From an uncultured Clostridia bacterium (GTDB lineage Bacteria; Bacillota; Clostridia; Christensenellales; UBA1242): a DNA stretch of 32,882 bases. The notes below the pieces were generated by a model. The model made no database searches. It was given only the letters and a program-made list of their open reading frames with translations, and was not told the origin of the DNA. Below, one piece after another: positions 23,855 to 31,378 of this stretch. The position numbers were made by a program, and so were the translations under genes. The number at the start of each line of letters is the position of its first letter. Within the stretch, counting starts at the first letter, position 1. The stretch is from NCBI GenBank assembly GCA_944381255.1, contig CALWKL010000025.1, positions 1 to 32,882 on the forward strand, given 5' to 3'.

Positions 23855-24036
23855 CCCCCATACTTAGTTTTAAGAAAAATGAATAGTAGTTTAATTTAAT
23901 CATATTATTTATAAAAATGGGCAAAATTGTAGACTCTAAAGTTTAATATAATCTAGGCAATCTATAAGCGCTGAGTCTAAAATATGTATAAAAAATTATT
24001 ATTTTAAATAAAATCTAAAAATTTTACAAAAAACAC
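23855..24036 (+). other. AT-rich intergenic stretch between comEC and tRNA promoters
   Basis: I see no ORF with a ribosome-binding site, RNA gene or strong hairpin in these bases, which separate two divergent promoters. Confidence 0.5.
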
Positions 24037-24065
24037 TTGAATTTTGCACTGCCTTATGATATACT
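24037..24065 (+). promoter_or_regulatory. Promoter of tRNA-Glu
   Basis: -35 TTGAAT (24037-24042), 17-base spacer, -10 TATACT (24060-24065) preceded by TGA (extended -10). Transcription would start about 15 bases before the mature tRNA. Confidence 0.8.
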
Positions 24066-24086
24066 AAATTTACACATTAATACTTT

Positions 24087-24161
24087 GCCTTCATAGTATA
24101 AGGGTTAGTACACCAGCCTCTCACGTTGGATATAGGGGTTCGAATCCCCTTGGAGGTACCA
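24087..24161 (+). tRNA. tRNA-Glu, anticodon CTC
   Basis: The cloverleaf folds by eye. The acceptor is GCCTTCA with TGGAGGT (including G-U at 1-72 and another wobble), followed by A and an encoded CCA at 24159-24161. The D arm is GTAT/GTAC with an 8-base loop containing GG. The anticodon stem is CCAGC/GTTGG with loop CTCTCAC, giving anticodon CTC (24120-24122), which reads the glutamate codon GAG. The T arm is AGGGG/CCCCT with loop TTCGAAT. It is transcribed alone between its own promoter and terminator. G1-U72 and A73 are less common for bacterial tRNA-Glu. Confidence 0.93.
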
Positions 24162-24167
24162 TTCATT

Positions 24168-24198
24168 GAGCCTTGTTAATAGGCTCTTTCTTTTTTCT
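24168..24198 (+). terminator. Terminator of tRNA-Glu
   Basis: GAGCC (24168-24172) and GGCTC (24182-24186) pair around a 9-base loop and are followed by TTTCTTTTTT. Confidence 0.9.
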
Positions 24199-24240
24199 CT
24201 TACACGACATCTATCTTGAAATTTAATTAAAATTTAATTA

Positions 24241-24286
24241 TTTGCTATTACAATTTTTACATTTTTTAGTAGAACAAAATAGCAAA
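24241..24286. repeat. Inverted repeat upstream of the small hydrolase gene
   Basis: TTTGCTATT (24241-24249) and AATAGCAAA (24278-24286) are perfect complements 28 bases apart. It lies between the tRNA terminator and the next promoter. It is low in GC and of unknown meaning. Confidence 0.4.
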
Positions 24287-24300
24287 AACTTCTATTTCAC

Positions 24301-24329
24301 TTGCCAAATCTGACCTACAGTGATAAAAT
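24301..24329 (+). promoter_or_regulatory. Promoter of the small alpha/beta hydrolase gene
   Basis: -35 TTGCCA (24301-24306), 17-base spacer, -10 TAAAAT (24324-24329) preceded by TGA (extended -10). It is strikingly similar to the promoter at 17802-17830. Confidence 0.78.
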
Positions 24330-24362
24330 TTTACAGTCAATCAAAATTTGGAGAAAGAAAAT

Positions 24363-24923
24363 ATGCAAAATATTGTAATCATTCACGGAATGAGTTGTGG
24401 ACTAGATGAATGTTTCGGGTTAGGTTTAAAAGAGAAACTTCATCGAGTAGATAAATATAACATAATAGAGCCTAAATTTGCCATACACCCTAATATTACC
24501 CTAGAAAAATGGATAGATGAAATGGATAAATTTATCGACAAACTAGGTAAAGACTCAATCTTTGTCTGCCATAGTCTAGGCACTCTCTTTGTCATTAAGT
24601 ATATGCACTTACGCAAAATAAAAAGTAAATGTCTAATATGTGTAGCAGGTGGATATCCTGACAGAGTGGTAGACCCAAACACAGCGTATCTTGAACCTTT
24701 TATGCCTAATAGCGAGGACTTTGAATGGGTCAAATCAAACTGTCCTATTAGGTATAATATTTTTAATTCAAAAGACCACATTTGGACTCAAGATATGATA
24801 AAAGAGTATATAAGGCTCCTAGACGCACAGCCTATAGAATTGCCTTACGGAGGGCATTTTGGCAGAAGTTCTGGGGTAAAAGATATACCTGAAATTTTTG
24901 AGATAATTGAAAATATTAAGTAA
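24363..24923 (+). CDS. Small alpha/beta hydrolase (RBBP9/YdeN-like)
   Basis: The protein is a compact serine hydrolase-fold enzyme of 186 residues. The ATG at 24363-24365 is chosen because a GGAG site lies 9 bases before it; an in-frame TTG at 24348 would overlap that site. The first strand IVIIHG, the nucleophile elbow CHSLGT with Ser as nucleophile, a candidate acid in FNSKDHIW and a C-terminal GGHFG supplying the histidine form a plausible catalytic triad. The short lid-less chain fits the RBBP9/YdeN group, whose substrates are largely unknown. It is monocistronic, with its own promoter and a shared terminator. Confidence 0.82.
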   Translation: MQNIVIIHGMSCGLDECFGLGLKEKLHRVDKYNIIEPKFAIHPNITLEKWIDEMDKFIDKLGKDSIFVCHSLGTLFVIKYMHLRKIKSKCLICVAGGYPDRVVDPNTAYLEPFMPNSEDFEWVKSNCPIRYNIFNSKDHIWTQDMIKEYIRLLDAQPIELPYGGHFGRSSGVKDIPEIFEIIENIK

Positions 24924-24953
24924 AGTAAGCAATTATTCCCCACCAAATAGCAA

Positions 24954-24984
24954 AAAAGCCAATTCTTTTTTAGAGTTGGCTTTT
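24954..24984. terminator. Bidirectional terminator between convergent genes
   Basis: AAAAGCCAA (24954-24962) pairs perfectly with TTGGCTTTT (24976-24984), and the stem continues inward with three more pairs. A/T runs on both sides make it usable for the hydrolase gene (+) and the SSB-like gene (-). Confidence 0.9.
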
Positions 24985-24987
24985 GGT

Positions 24988-25677
24988 TTATTTTACAATA
25001 TTATTAGTTTGATAATTTTCATTCAAGAAATCATCAAAACTTTCCTTTAGCACATATTGAAGATTGTCAGTAGTAGATAATTTGTTTATTGACACTTCGT
25101 ACGCCGTACGAGTTTCCGAAGTATTCTCATCAATTCTCTTTTGGTACTGACGGCTCTGGATACGGCCAGTAAGATAAAGTTTTTCCCCTACAGAGAGGTC
25201 GCTAACAAATCGTGCATTCCTACCCCAAGCAATACAAGGAAGATAATCTGACTTATTATATGCTCGATTGATAGCCAATAGCATATCACAGATTTCTCTT
25301 TTGAAAGGGGTCATTCTATATACTGGCGCTTTACATATATACCCTTCTAATTCTATTATGTTAGAGTTTTGATTAGCCACTGGCTCTACAATTTCTCTCA
25401 CAAAGACAGTAAGCATCAATTTGCTCTTGCCATCTACAAATTTATTATAACTACGGAATTGCCCGCGCACCGCAAGAGTCGCCCCAATAGAAAGATTGTT
25501 TTCGCCAATCAAGCGCTCAGAAACAGTGATAGGTATCATATCAAATTGCTCTGATAACCTATCCACCTCCAAATTAATGTCATAAAAGCCCTCGCCGTAT
25601 ACCTCGTGGCTAAACACTGGCGAACTAGCCACCTTACCACATAAATACACACGATTGTTATCAAAATCAAAACTCAT
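24988..25677 (-). CDS. Single-stranded-DNA-binding-like protein with two OB folds
   Basis: The start is the ATG at 25675-25677, behind an AAGGAG site; a longer ORF upstream overlaps the deacetylase gene and has no site. The 229-residue protein contains two SSB/OB-like halves. Residues about 6-98 hold a divergent copy (RVYLCGKV, FYDINLEVDR, LSIGATLAVRGQFRSY). Residues about 106-200 hold a clearer SSB copy (ICDMLLAINRAY, YLPCIAWGRNARFV, GEKLYLTGRIQSRQY). The acidic C-terminal tip (DDIPF) that recruits partners in standard SSB is absent; the chain ends NNIVK. It may be a second, specialised SSB rather than the replication SSB, which normally sits between rpsF and rpsR. It is 25 bases downstream of the pdaB-like gene and probably cotranscribed. 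Confidence 0.8.
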   Translation of the reverse strand: MSFDFDNNRVYLCGKVASSPVFSHEVYGEGFYDINLEVDRLSEQFDMIPITVSERLIGENNLSIGATLAVRGQFRSYNKFVDGKSKLMLTVFVREIVEPVANQNSNIIELEGYICKAPVYRMTPFKREICDMLLAINRAYNKSDYLPCIAWGRNARFVSDLSVGEKLYLTGRIQSRQYQKRIDENTSETRTAYEVSINKLSTTDNLQYVLKESFDDFLNENYQTNNIVK

Positions 25678-25702
25678 AATAATCTCCTTGGTTTTTTGTT
25701 TT

Positions 25703-26482
25703 TTAAGAATTTGTATTTTTGTTAAGTTTTTGGACACCTGCCCTATCGATAATATAATTATCTTTGTATACCAAATCACCTATACAAGTAATCGTATATC
25801 CTTGTTTTTTCAAACGATCTAGCACAATAGGTAATGCGTCTAAAATATGGTCGGAATTGTTGTGACATAGGATAATTGAGCCATTCTTTACTCGTGAAAG
25901 TATCCTATTTGAGATTTCGCTACCACTTATACCTTTCCAATCTAGGCTATCTACGTCCCATTGGATAGTCTGCAAGCCCATTGCACTAGCCGTATCTATG
26001 ACAGTATTGTTGTACGAACCAAATGGAGCACGAAATAATTCTACATCGACATCTACAACTGATTTTATTTTCTGCACAGACTGCTCTAACTCTAGTCGAA
26101 TTTGCTCTGCACTGAGTTTGACTAAATCTGGGTGGGTATTGCTATGTGTACCTATTTCGTAGCCATGCTCTTGTATAAGCTTTACTTCATCTGGATATTT
26201 ATCTACCCAAAATCCTACCAAAAAGAAAGTAGCACCGACATCATATTCATCTAACAATTCTACAATTTTGGCTGTTTTATCAGCACCCCAAGCAGCATCA
26301 AAACTAATCGCTACCTGTTTTTTGTCAGTCTCTACATTGTAGACAGGAATTTTACGCAGATTATCCCCAAAGAACACAGCCGACATTGCGTTCTCTCCCA
26401 AAGGCATAGATAGTACAGCACACAAGACAATACTAGCCAAAGCTAGCCACAAAACTGACCGCTTTATGATAAGAAATTTCAT
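25703..26482 (-). CDS. pdaB: Polysaccharide deacetylase, PdaB-like (sporulation)
   Basis: PdaB is a NodB-fold protein needed for spore stability and cortex maintenance in B. subtilis. The 259-residue protein has a basic N-terminus with one hydrophobic segment (about residues 8-26) acting as signal or anchor, then the NodB domain. Motif 1 is FDAAWGAD (61-68), the variant form typical of PdaB in place of FDDG. Motif 2 is THSNTH (112-117), with both metal histidines present. Motif 3 is RAPFGSYN, and the C-terminal part has WDVDSLDWKG and IILCHNN. The ATG has a GAGG site. It heads an operon with the two-OB SSB-like gene. The gene symbol rests on domain resemblance plus the sporulating context. 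Confidence 0.8.
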   Translation of the reverse strand: MKFLIIKRSVLWLALASIVLCAVLSMPLGENAMSAVFFGDNLRKIPVYNVETDKKQVAISFDAAWGADKTAKIVELLDEYDVGATFFLVGFWVDKYPDEVKLIQEHGYEIGTHSNTHPDLVKLSAEQIRLELEQSVQKIKSVVDVDVELFRAPFGSYNNTVIDTASAMGLQTIQWDVDSLDWKGISGSEISNRILSRVKNGSIILCHNNSDHILDALPIVLDRLKKQGYTITCIGDLVYKDNYIIDRAGVQKLNKNTNS

Positions 26483-26499
26483 AACTTCCTCACAATTCT

Positions 26500-26505
26500 A
26501 TTTTA
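26500..26505 (-). promoter_or_regulatory. Possible extended -10 element for pdaB-ssb operon
   Basis: Minus strand TGCTAAAAT (TAAAAT at 26500-26505) lies 17 bases before the pdaB ATG, without a recognisable -35 at 17 bases. A sporulation sigma factor might be used instead, but I see no clear sigma-E or sigma-G match. Confidence 0.3.
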
Positions 26506-26590
26506 GCAAAATTGGTTTATTTTTTTATAACAAAAGGTTGTCTAAAAAATGTATCTTTTGTCTTTTTTTTGTTATAAAATGTCAAAATAC

Positions 26591-26688
26591 AAAAATGCTT
26601 TGATATAAAATATGCAGTATAAAAAAAGTTTATAACAAAGAAATAAAAATGCTTTTCGTTTATAAAATCAAAAGCAGTATAAAAAAAG
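26591..26688. repeat. Imperfect direct repeats between parC and pdaB
   Basis: Two AT-rich units (26591-26628 and 26645-26688) both open with AAAAATGCTT and both end with the identical 15-mer GCAGTATAAAAAAAG (26614-26628, 26674-26688). The second copy runs into the parC terminator. Related fragments (TTATAACAAA, GTTATAAAAT) occur in the 70 bases to the left. I see no gene in this roughly 300-base gap. Confidence 0.6.
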
Positions 26689-26729
26689 ACCACTATTGAG
26701 GAATAAACCTTAATAAGTGGTCTTTTTTA
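26681..26729 (-). terminator. Terminator of the parE-parC operon
   Basis: AAAAAAAGACCACT (26681-26694) pairs with AGTGGTCTTTTTTA (from 26716). On the minus strand the stem ends in a run of seven T. It lies about 55 bases past the parC stop. Confidence 0.88.
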
Positions 26730-26785
26730 TTTAATTTTATTCTAAAATTTATAGAGTTTATTGAGTTTCTAAAATAAAAATTTAA

Positions 26786-29245
26786 TTATTTTTCATTAAT
26801 AAAGCCTGTAACGACTCGGCTAATGCCTTTGAGTGCCACACCCTTTTTCTCACGTGGAATGATAGATATTTTTTCCGAATTAATACCGACATTTTCTGTA
26901 TCGGTAACTAGCACTATTTCTTTTGGCTCACGCACGCAGGTTGCGAATGTTATCTTGTCCCCAGCATTGAGTAATATTAGGCGCACACCCTTGCGATACC
27001 TAGCAGTTTTTGGAATTTGTGCTAGAATTACTCGTTTTGCCTGTCCTCCTGCAGTGGCTAGCACTACTTCTCCCTCTTCGCTTGTTATATCAGCATATAT
27101 CAAATTGTCTCCATCGTATAGACTTACACCACGCACACCACCAGATACACGGCCTTGCAAAGGCACATCATCTTTGGTCGCTAATAAGACTTGGCCTTGC
27201 TCTGTAACAAAAATTAAATCTTTGGCTGAGTCTTCAAATACTACATTTATAAGTTCATCATCATCACGGACTTTAACTGCCTGGATATAACTTTTTACCG
27301 TATTATATTCAGAAAATGCAGTCTTTTTTACAAAACCGAGTTTAGTAAAGAACAGCAACTCTCGTTTTTCTTCTTCAGCAAAATCTGCCAAAGCAAAACC
27401 TACTATGCGTTCGTTAACCGCTAAGTCCATAAAAATATCTTGAGGAACGATGCCTTTGTCGCGATACTTGCAAGTCTTGATATCACTCATATTAAATTTG
27501 ATACTATATCCTTTGCTAGTAAATGCGAGCACATCACTATCACTCATTACTTTTAATATTTGAGTATGGACTTGAGTTAGACTTCCTCCAGTCTTAAAAT
27601 CTTTGGTAGCATTGTTATATGTCTTTTGGTCCATTGCTTTAATACAGCCTTGAGCTGTCAGTCCTAAAACCATAGGTACAGCTACATCTACCTTTACAGT
27701 CTGCACATCGATTTCGTCCTCAGAGGATATAATCTGTGTACGCCTTGGATTTTTGTACTTACGCTTTATCTCGAGAATTTCCTCACGCACAATACCAAAT
27801 TGAAGGTCTTTGCTCTTAACTATCGCAGTAAGTTTGTCTATCAAAATCTTTAATTCTTTTAGTTCGCTAGTGATTTTGTTTACTTCTAGGCTAGTTAACC
27901 TAGCAAGCCTCATATCTAGTATTGCTTGTGCCTGACGCTCAGACAATAAGAATTTGTCCTTTAACTTCATCTTTGCATCAGCCGGAGACGCAGCTTTTTT
28001 AATTATTCTTACTACTTCATCAATATTTTTAATAGCGATGAGCAGACCCTCTAAGATATGGCTACGCTCTTTGGCAACCTCTAGGTCGTATTTACTACGG
28101 CGGTAAATTATCTCACGCTGGTACTCTACATAGTAAGATATGATATCAAGTAGCCCCATAGTTTTTGGCTTACCACCTGCGATTGCTACCATATTGATAG
28201 CAAAACTGCATCGCATATCGGTAGATTTAAGTAATTGGTCTAGTATTGCCTGTACATTCCCTTCCTTTTTGATAGAAATTACTGCACGCATACCCTCTCT
28301 ATCTGACTCATCTCGTACTTCAGCGATATCACTAAGCACGCCCTCTTTTTCTTCGCTCAACTCGACAATGTTTTGCAATAATTTTGACTTGTTGACTTGA
28401 TAAGGCAATTCGGTAATGATGATGTTCTTTTTCTCACCCTTACCCTCTTCTATGTGATATTTTGCGGACATAATGATTTTGCCTTTACCTGTCTCATAAG
28501 CCTTGTAAAGTTCGTCAACAGTCATTGTACCACCAGTAGGAAAATCTGGTCCCTTGATATGCTTCATCATTTGCTTAAGGGTAATCTTAGGGTTGTCTAT
28601 ATATGCTACTACACCATCGATAACTTCAGCTAGGTTGTGTGGTGGAATATTGGTGGCTAGTCCTACTGCTATTCCACTAGCACCATTGACCAAAAGATTT
28701 GGGAAGCGACCAGGTAACATATCTGGCTCTTTAATCGTATCATCGAAGTTTAGACTCCAGCGTACTGTATCTTTCTCCAAATCACGCAACAACTCCATAG
28801 CGAGAGGGGCAAGTCTTGCCTCTGTATAACGCATCGCTGCAGCGCTATCTCCATCATTACTACCAAAGTTTCCATGACCTTGTACTAGTATCTCTCGCAT
28901 ATTATGAGGCTGTGCTAACCTTACCATAGCATCATATACAGACGAATCACCATGAGGGTGAAATTTACCCAAGCAGTCTCCTACGATACGAGCAGACTTT
29001 TTGAATGGCTTGTCTGGCTCTAGCCCCAGAAGCAACATATCATATAATATTCGGCGTTGCACAGGTTTTAGTCCATCTTCCACCCTTGGTAATGCTCGAT
29101 CCAATATAACGCACTCACTATATGGAATCATACTTATGTGCAATACTTGATCCAGACTGCGCTCAATTATAGAGCCACTAGATGCTTTTATCTCATCAGC
29201 GACTGATGCATCTGCTTTTATTTTTTCATCTTTATTCTTACTCAA
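26786..29245 (-). CDS. parC: DNA topoisomerase IV subunit A
   Basis: This is the type IIA topoisomerase breakage-reunion subunit, acting with ParE to decatenate chromosomes. It uses a TTG start at 29243-29245 with AGGAG 6-7 bases before it; no nearby ATG fits. The 819-residue protein has the catalytic Tyr140 in AAMRYTEARL. The quinolone-determining stretch HPHGDSSVYDAM (96-107) has S101 and D105 at the positions usually altered in resistance, so it looks wild type. The six-bladed C-terminal domain lacks a GyrA box (Q-R-R-G-G-K-G) and shows only degenerate turns such as GRVSGGVRG, which favours ParC over GyrA. The GDSAAAMRY sequence itself is GyrA-like, so the assignment leans on the missing box and on the ParE-like partner 9 bases upstream. 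Confidence 0.82.
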   Translation of the reverse strand: MSKNKDEKIKADASVADEIKASSGSIIERSLDQVLHISMIPYSECVILDRALPRVEDGLKPVQRRILYDMLLLGLEPDKPFKKSARIVGDCLGKFHPHGDSSVYDAMVRLAQPHNMREILVQGHGNFGSNDGDSAAAMRYTEARLAPLAMELLRDLEKDTVRWSLNFDDTIKEPDMLPGRFPNLLVNGASGIAVGLATNIPPHNLAEVIDGVVAYIDNPKITLKQMMKHIKGPDFPTGGTMTVDELYKAYETGKGKIIMSAKYHIEEGKGEKKNIIITELPYQVNKSKLLQNIVELSEEKEGVLSDIAEVRDESDREGMRAVISIKKEGNVQAILDQLLKSTDMRCSFAINMVAIAGGKPKTMGLLDIISYYVEYQREIIYRRSKYDLEVAKERSHILEGLLIAIKNIDEVVRIIKKAASPADAKMKLKDKFLLSERQAQAILDMRLARLTSLEVNKITSELKELKILIDKLTAIVKSKDLQFGIVREEILEIKRKYKNPRRTQIISSEDEIDVQTVKVDVAVPMVLGLTAQGCIKAMDQKTYNNATKDFKTGGSLTQVHTQILKVMSDSDVLAFTSKGYSIKFNMSDIKTCKYRDKGIVPQDIFMDLAVNERIVGFALADFAEEEKRELLFFTKLGFVKKTAFSEYNTVKSYIQAVKVRDDDELINVVFEDSAKDLIFVTEQGQVLLATKDDVPLQGRVSGGVRGVSLYDGDNLIYADITSEEGEVVLATAGGQAKRVILAQIPKTARYRKGVRLILLNAGDKITFATCVREPKEIVLVTDTENVGINSEKISIIPREKKGVALKGISRVVTGFINEK

Positions 29246-29254
29246 TTTTCTCTC

Positions 29255-31210
29255 CTAATCTTGTTTACCAGCAAAAGTTTCTTCTCTATTAAAATTAGCG
29301 TGTTCTGCGATGTAAGCTTTACGAGCCTCGATATTATCCCCCATAAGAGTAGTAATCATCAATTCTGCATTTGCTACATCGTCAAGAGTTACCCTAAGAA
29401 GCGAACGCTTAGCAGGGTCCATAGCAGTATCCCACAACTGCTCAGGATTCATCTCACCCAAACCTTTGTATCGTTGAATTGCATAGCCCTTACCTACACG
29501 CTCGATAGCCTCAGGCAACTCTGCATCAGAATACACATATTCTACAGTATCTCGCTTTGAAACTTTGTATAGAGGTGGCAAACCTATATACAAATGACCA
29601 TTCAAGATTAATTCACGCATATATCTAAAGAAGAAAGTTATTAAAATTGCACGAATGTGCGCTCCATCTTGGTCGGCATCGCTTAGTATTATAACCTTGT
29701 GATATTTCAAATTAGACAGGTTAAAATCTTCCCCAATGCCAGTACCCAAAGCACTTATAATAGTACGAATTTCCTCATTCGCTAAGATTTGAGCCAAACG
29801 CTTTTTCTCTGCGTTCAAAGGTTTACCACGCAGAGCAAGTATTGCTTGGAAAGAGCGGTCTCGAGCTTGTTTTGCACTACCACCAGCACTATCACCTTCC
29901 ACGATGAATAGTTCGTTCTGCTCTGCTTTTTTACCACTACAACTGCTTAACTTACCTATCAAGTTACTATTCTCAATGCTATGTTTTGCTCTAGTAATCT
30001 CTTTTGCCTTTCTCGCCGCTTCACGAACTTTGGCAGCCTGTTTTGCCTTGCCAACAGCTAATTCCAGCACTTGTTTATTGGCACCTTTGTCAAAGTACTC
30101 CATCAATTTTTGATAACTCAGACTCTCTACTTCTGGTTTTATTTCTGTATTTCCGAGTTTCGTCTTTGTCTGTCCCTCAAATTGAACGTTGCGCATCTTG
30201 ATAGCCAACACAATAGTAAGCCCTTCTCGAAAATCTTCGCCAGTTAGTGCCAAGTCTTTATCTTTAATAAAACCAGCTTTTTTACCCAAATCAGTAAAAG
30301 CCTTTGTCAATGCAGACTTCAAGCCTAATTCATGAGTACCACCTTCACTAGTTGGAATATTATTTACATAGCTAAATGTGTTCTCGGTATAACTATTGGT
30401 ATATTGCATTGCACATTCGATTTGGCAAAGATCGCTCTTTGCCTCAAAATATATAGGTTTGGCATGCTCTACTGTTTTATTCTCATTCAAATATTTTACA
30501 AAGTCAGCCAATCCGCCATCATATTTAAACTCAACGGTCAGAGGCTCTCCATTGGTCAATTTTCTCTCATCTATTAATTTTATGCGAATACCTTTGTTCA
30601 AAAATGCTATTTCTCGCAAGCGCTTAGATACTGTCTCAAAATCAAATACAATATCTTCAAACACTCTATCATCAGGCAAGAAGCGTACGACCGAACCTTG
30701 CAATTTTGTCTTACCCACTTTCTTCAGAGGGGCAACAGGCACACCACTTTTAATATTCTTACCCGTGCCTCTACTCTCAAATTGCATCTCATATTCATAG
30801 CCATCTCTATACACTGTAACAGTTAGCCACCTTGACAACGCATTTGCTACCGAAGCACCTACACCATGTAGACCACCAGAGAAATTATAGTTATCACTTT
30901 CAAACTTACCACCAGCATGGAGCTGAGTAAACACAACCTCTACACCACTGACTTTCTTCTGTGGGTGAATATCTACTGGTATACCACGACCATTATCCTC
31001 TACCTGCGCACTGCCATCTTCCTCTAGAGTTACGATAATCGTGTCTCCATATCCGTTAGCAATTTCATCTACACTGTTGTCTACGATTTCCCACAACAGA
31101 TGATGCAAGCCTTTAGTTCCCGTGGTACCTATATACATACCGGGGCGCATGCGTACTGCATCTAGCCCCTCCAATATAACTATATCTTTTGAATCATACT
31201 CTTTTGACAA
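29255..31210 (-). CDS. parE: DNA topoisomerase IV subunit B
   Basis: This is the ATPase subunit of topoisomerase IV. I set the start at a TTG (31208-31210), because AAGGAG lies 7 bases upstream and the protein then begins MSKEYDSKDIV like its relatives; the 19-codon extension upstream has no site. It has 651 residues. The GHKL ATPase is seen in EIVDNSVDE, VEDNGRGIPVD and GGLHGVGASVANALS. The transducer part includes GKTKLQGSVVRFLPD and KLIDERK, closer to ParE than to GyrB. The TOPRIM domain has VEGDSAGGSAKQARDR and the DxD motif in SDADQDGAHI. The TAG stop overlaps the parC ribosome-binding site. No dnaA, recF or dnaN lies nearby, which also argues against the gyrase pair. Confidence 0.84.
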   Translation of the reverse strand: MSKEYDSKDIVILEGLDAVRMRPGMYIGTTGTKGLHHLLWEIVDNSVDEIANGYGDTIIVTLEEDGSAQVEDNGRGIPVDIHPQKKVSGVEVVFTQLHAGGKFESDNYNFSGGLHGVGASVANALSRWLTVTVYRDGYEYEMQFESRGTGKNIKSGVPVAPLKKVGKTKLQGSVVRFLPDDRVFEDIVFDFETVSKRLREIAFLNKGIRIKLIDERKLTNGEPLTVEFKYDGGLADFVKYLNENKTVEHAKPIYFEAKSDLCQIECAMQYTNSYTENTFSYVNNIPTSEGGTHELGLKSALTKAFTDLGKKAGFIKDKDLALTGEDFREGLTIVLAIKMRNVQFEGQTKTKLGNTEIKPEVESLSYQKLMEYFDKGANKQVLELAVGKAKQAAKVREAARKAKEITRAKHSIENSNLIGKLSSCSGKKAEQNELFIVEGDSAGGSAKQARDRSFQAILALRGKPLNAEKKRLAQILANEEIRTIISALGTGIGEDFNLSNLKYHKVIILSDADQDGAHIRAILITFFFRYMRELILNGHLYIGLPPLYKVSKRDTVEYVYSDAELPEAIERVGKGYAIQRYKGLGEMNPEQLWDTAMDPAKRSLLRVTLDDVANAELMITTLMGDNIEARKAYIAEHANFNREETFAGKQD

Positions 31211-31247
31211 AACAATTCTCCTTAGCAAATTTTCTTTTATTCTATCT

Positions 31248-31253
31248 ATTTTA
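31248..31253 (-). promoter_or_regulatory. Extended -10 of the parE-parC operon
   Basis: Minus strand TGGTAAAAT (TAAAAT at 31248-31253), 37 bases before the TTG start. Several TTGATT/TTTTGA-like -35 options lie 15-17 bases upstream, none strong. Confidence 0.5.
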
Positions 31254-31378
31254 CCACAAATTATCAAAAATCAAAAATCAATTTTAATAAAATTATAAAA
31301 AATTTTTAATATTTAATCACAATCAAGCATAAATTTACCCCAAAAACAAAGAATAACTGTATAAAAGGAAGTGCGAAT

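Noticed and set aside
25678..25779. Longer N-terminus for the SSB-like gene
   Set aside because: It would overlap the deacetylase gene out of frame, and its first residues are basic and hydrophobic without a ribosome-binding site; the AAGGAG site points to 25677.
26786..31210. Calling the pair gyrA-gyrB
   Set aside because: The C-terminal domain has no GyrA box and the B subunit matches ParE around GKTKLQGS and LIDER; the GDSAAAMRY motif alone is not decisive.
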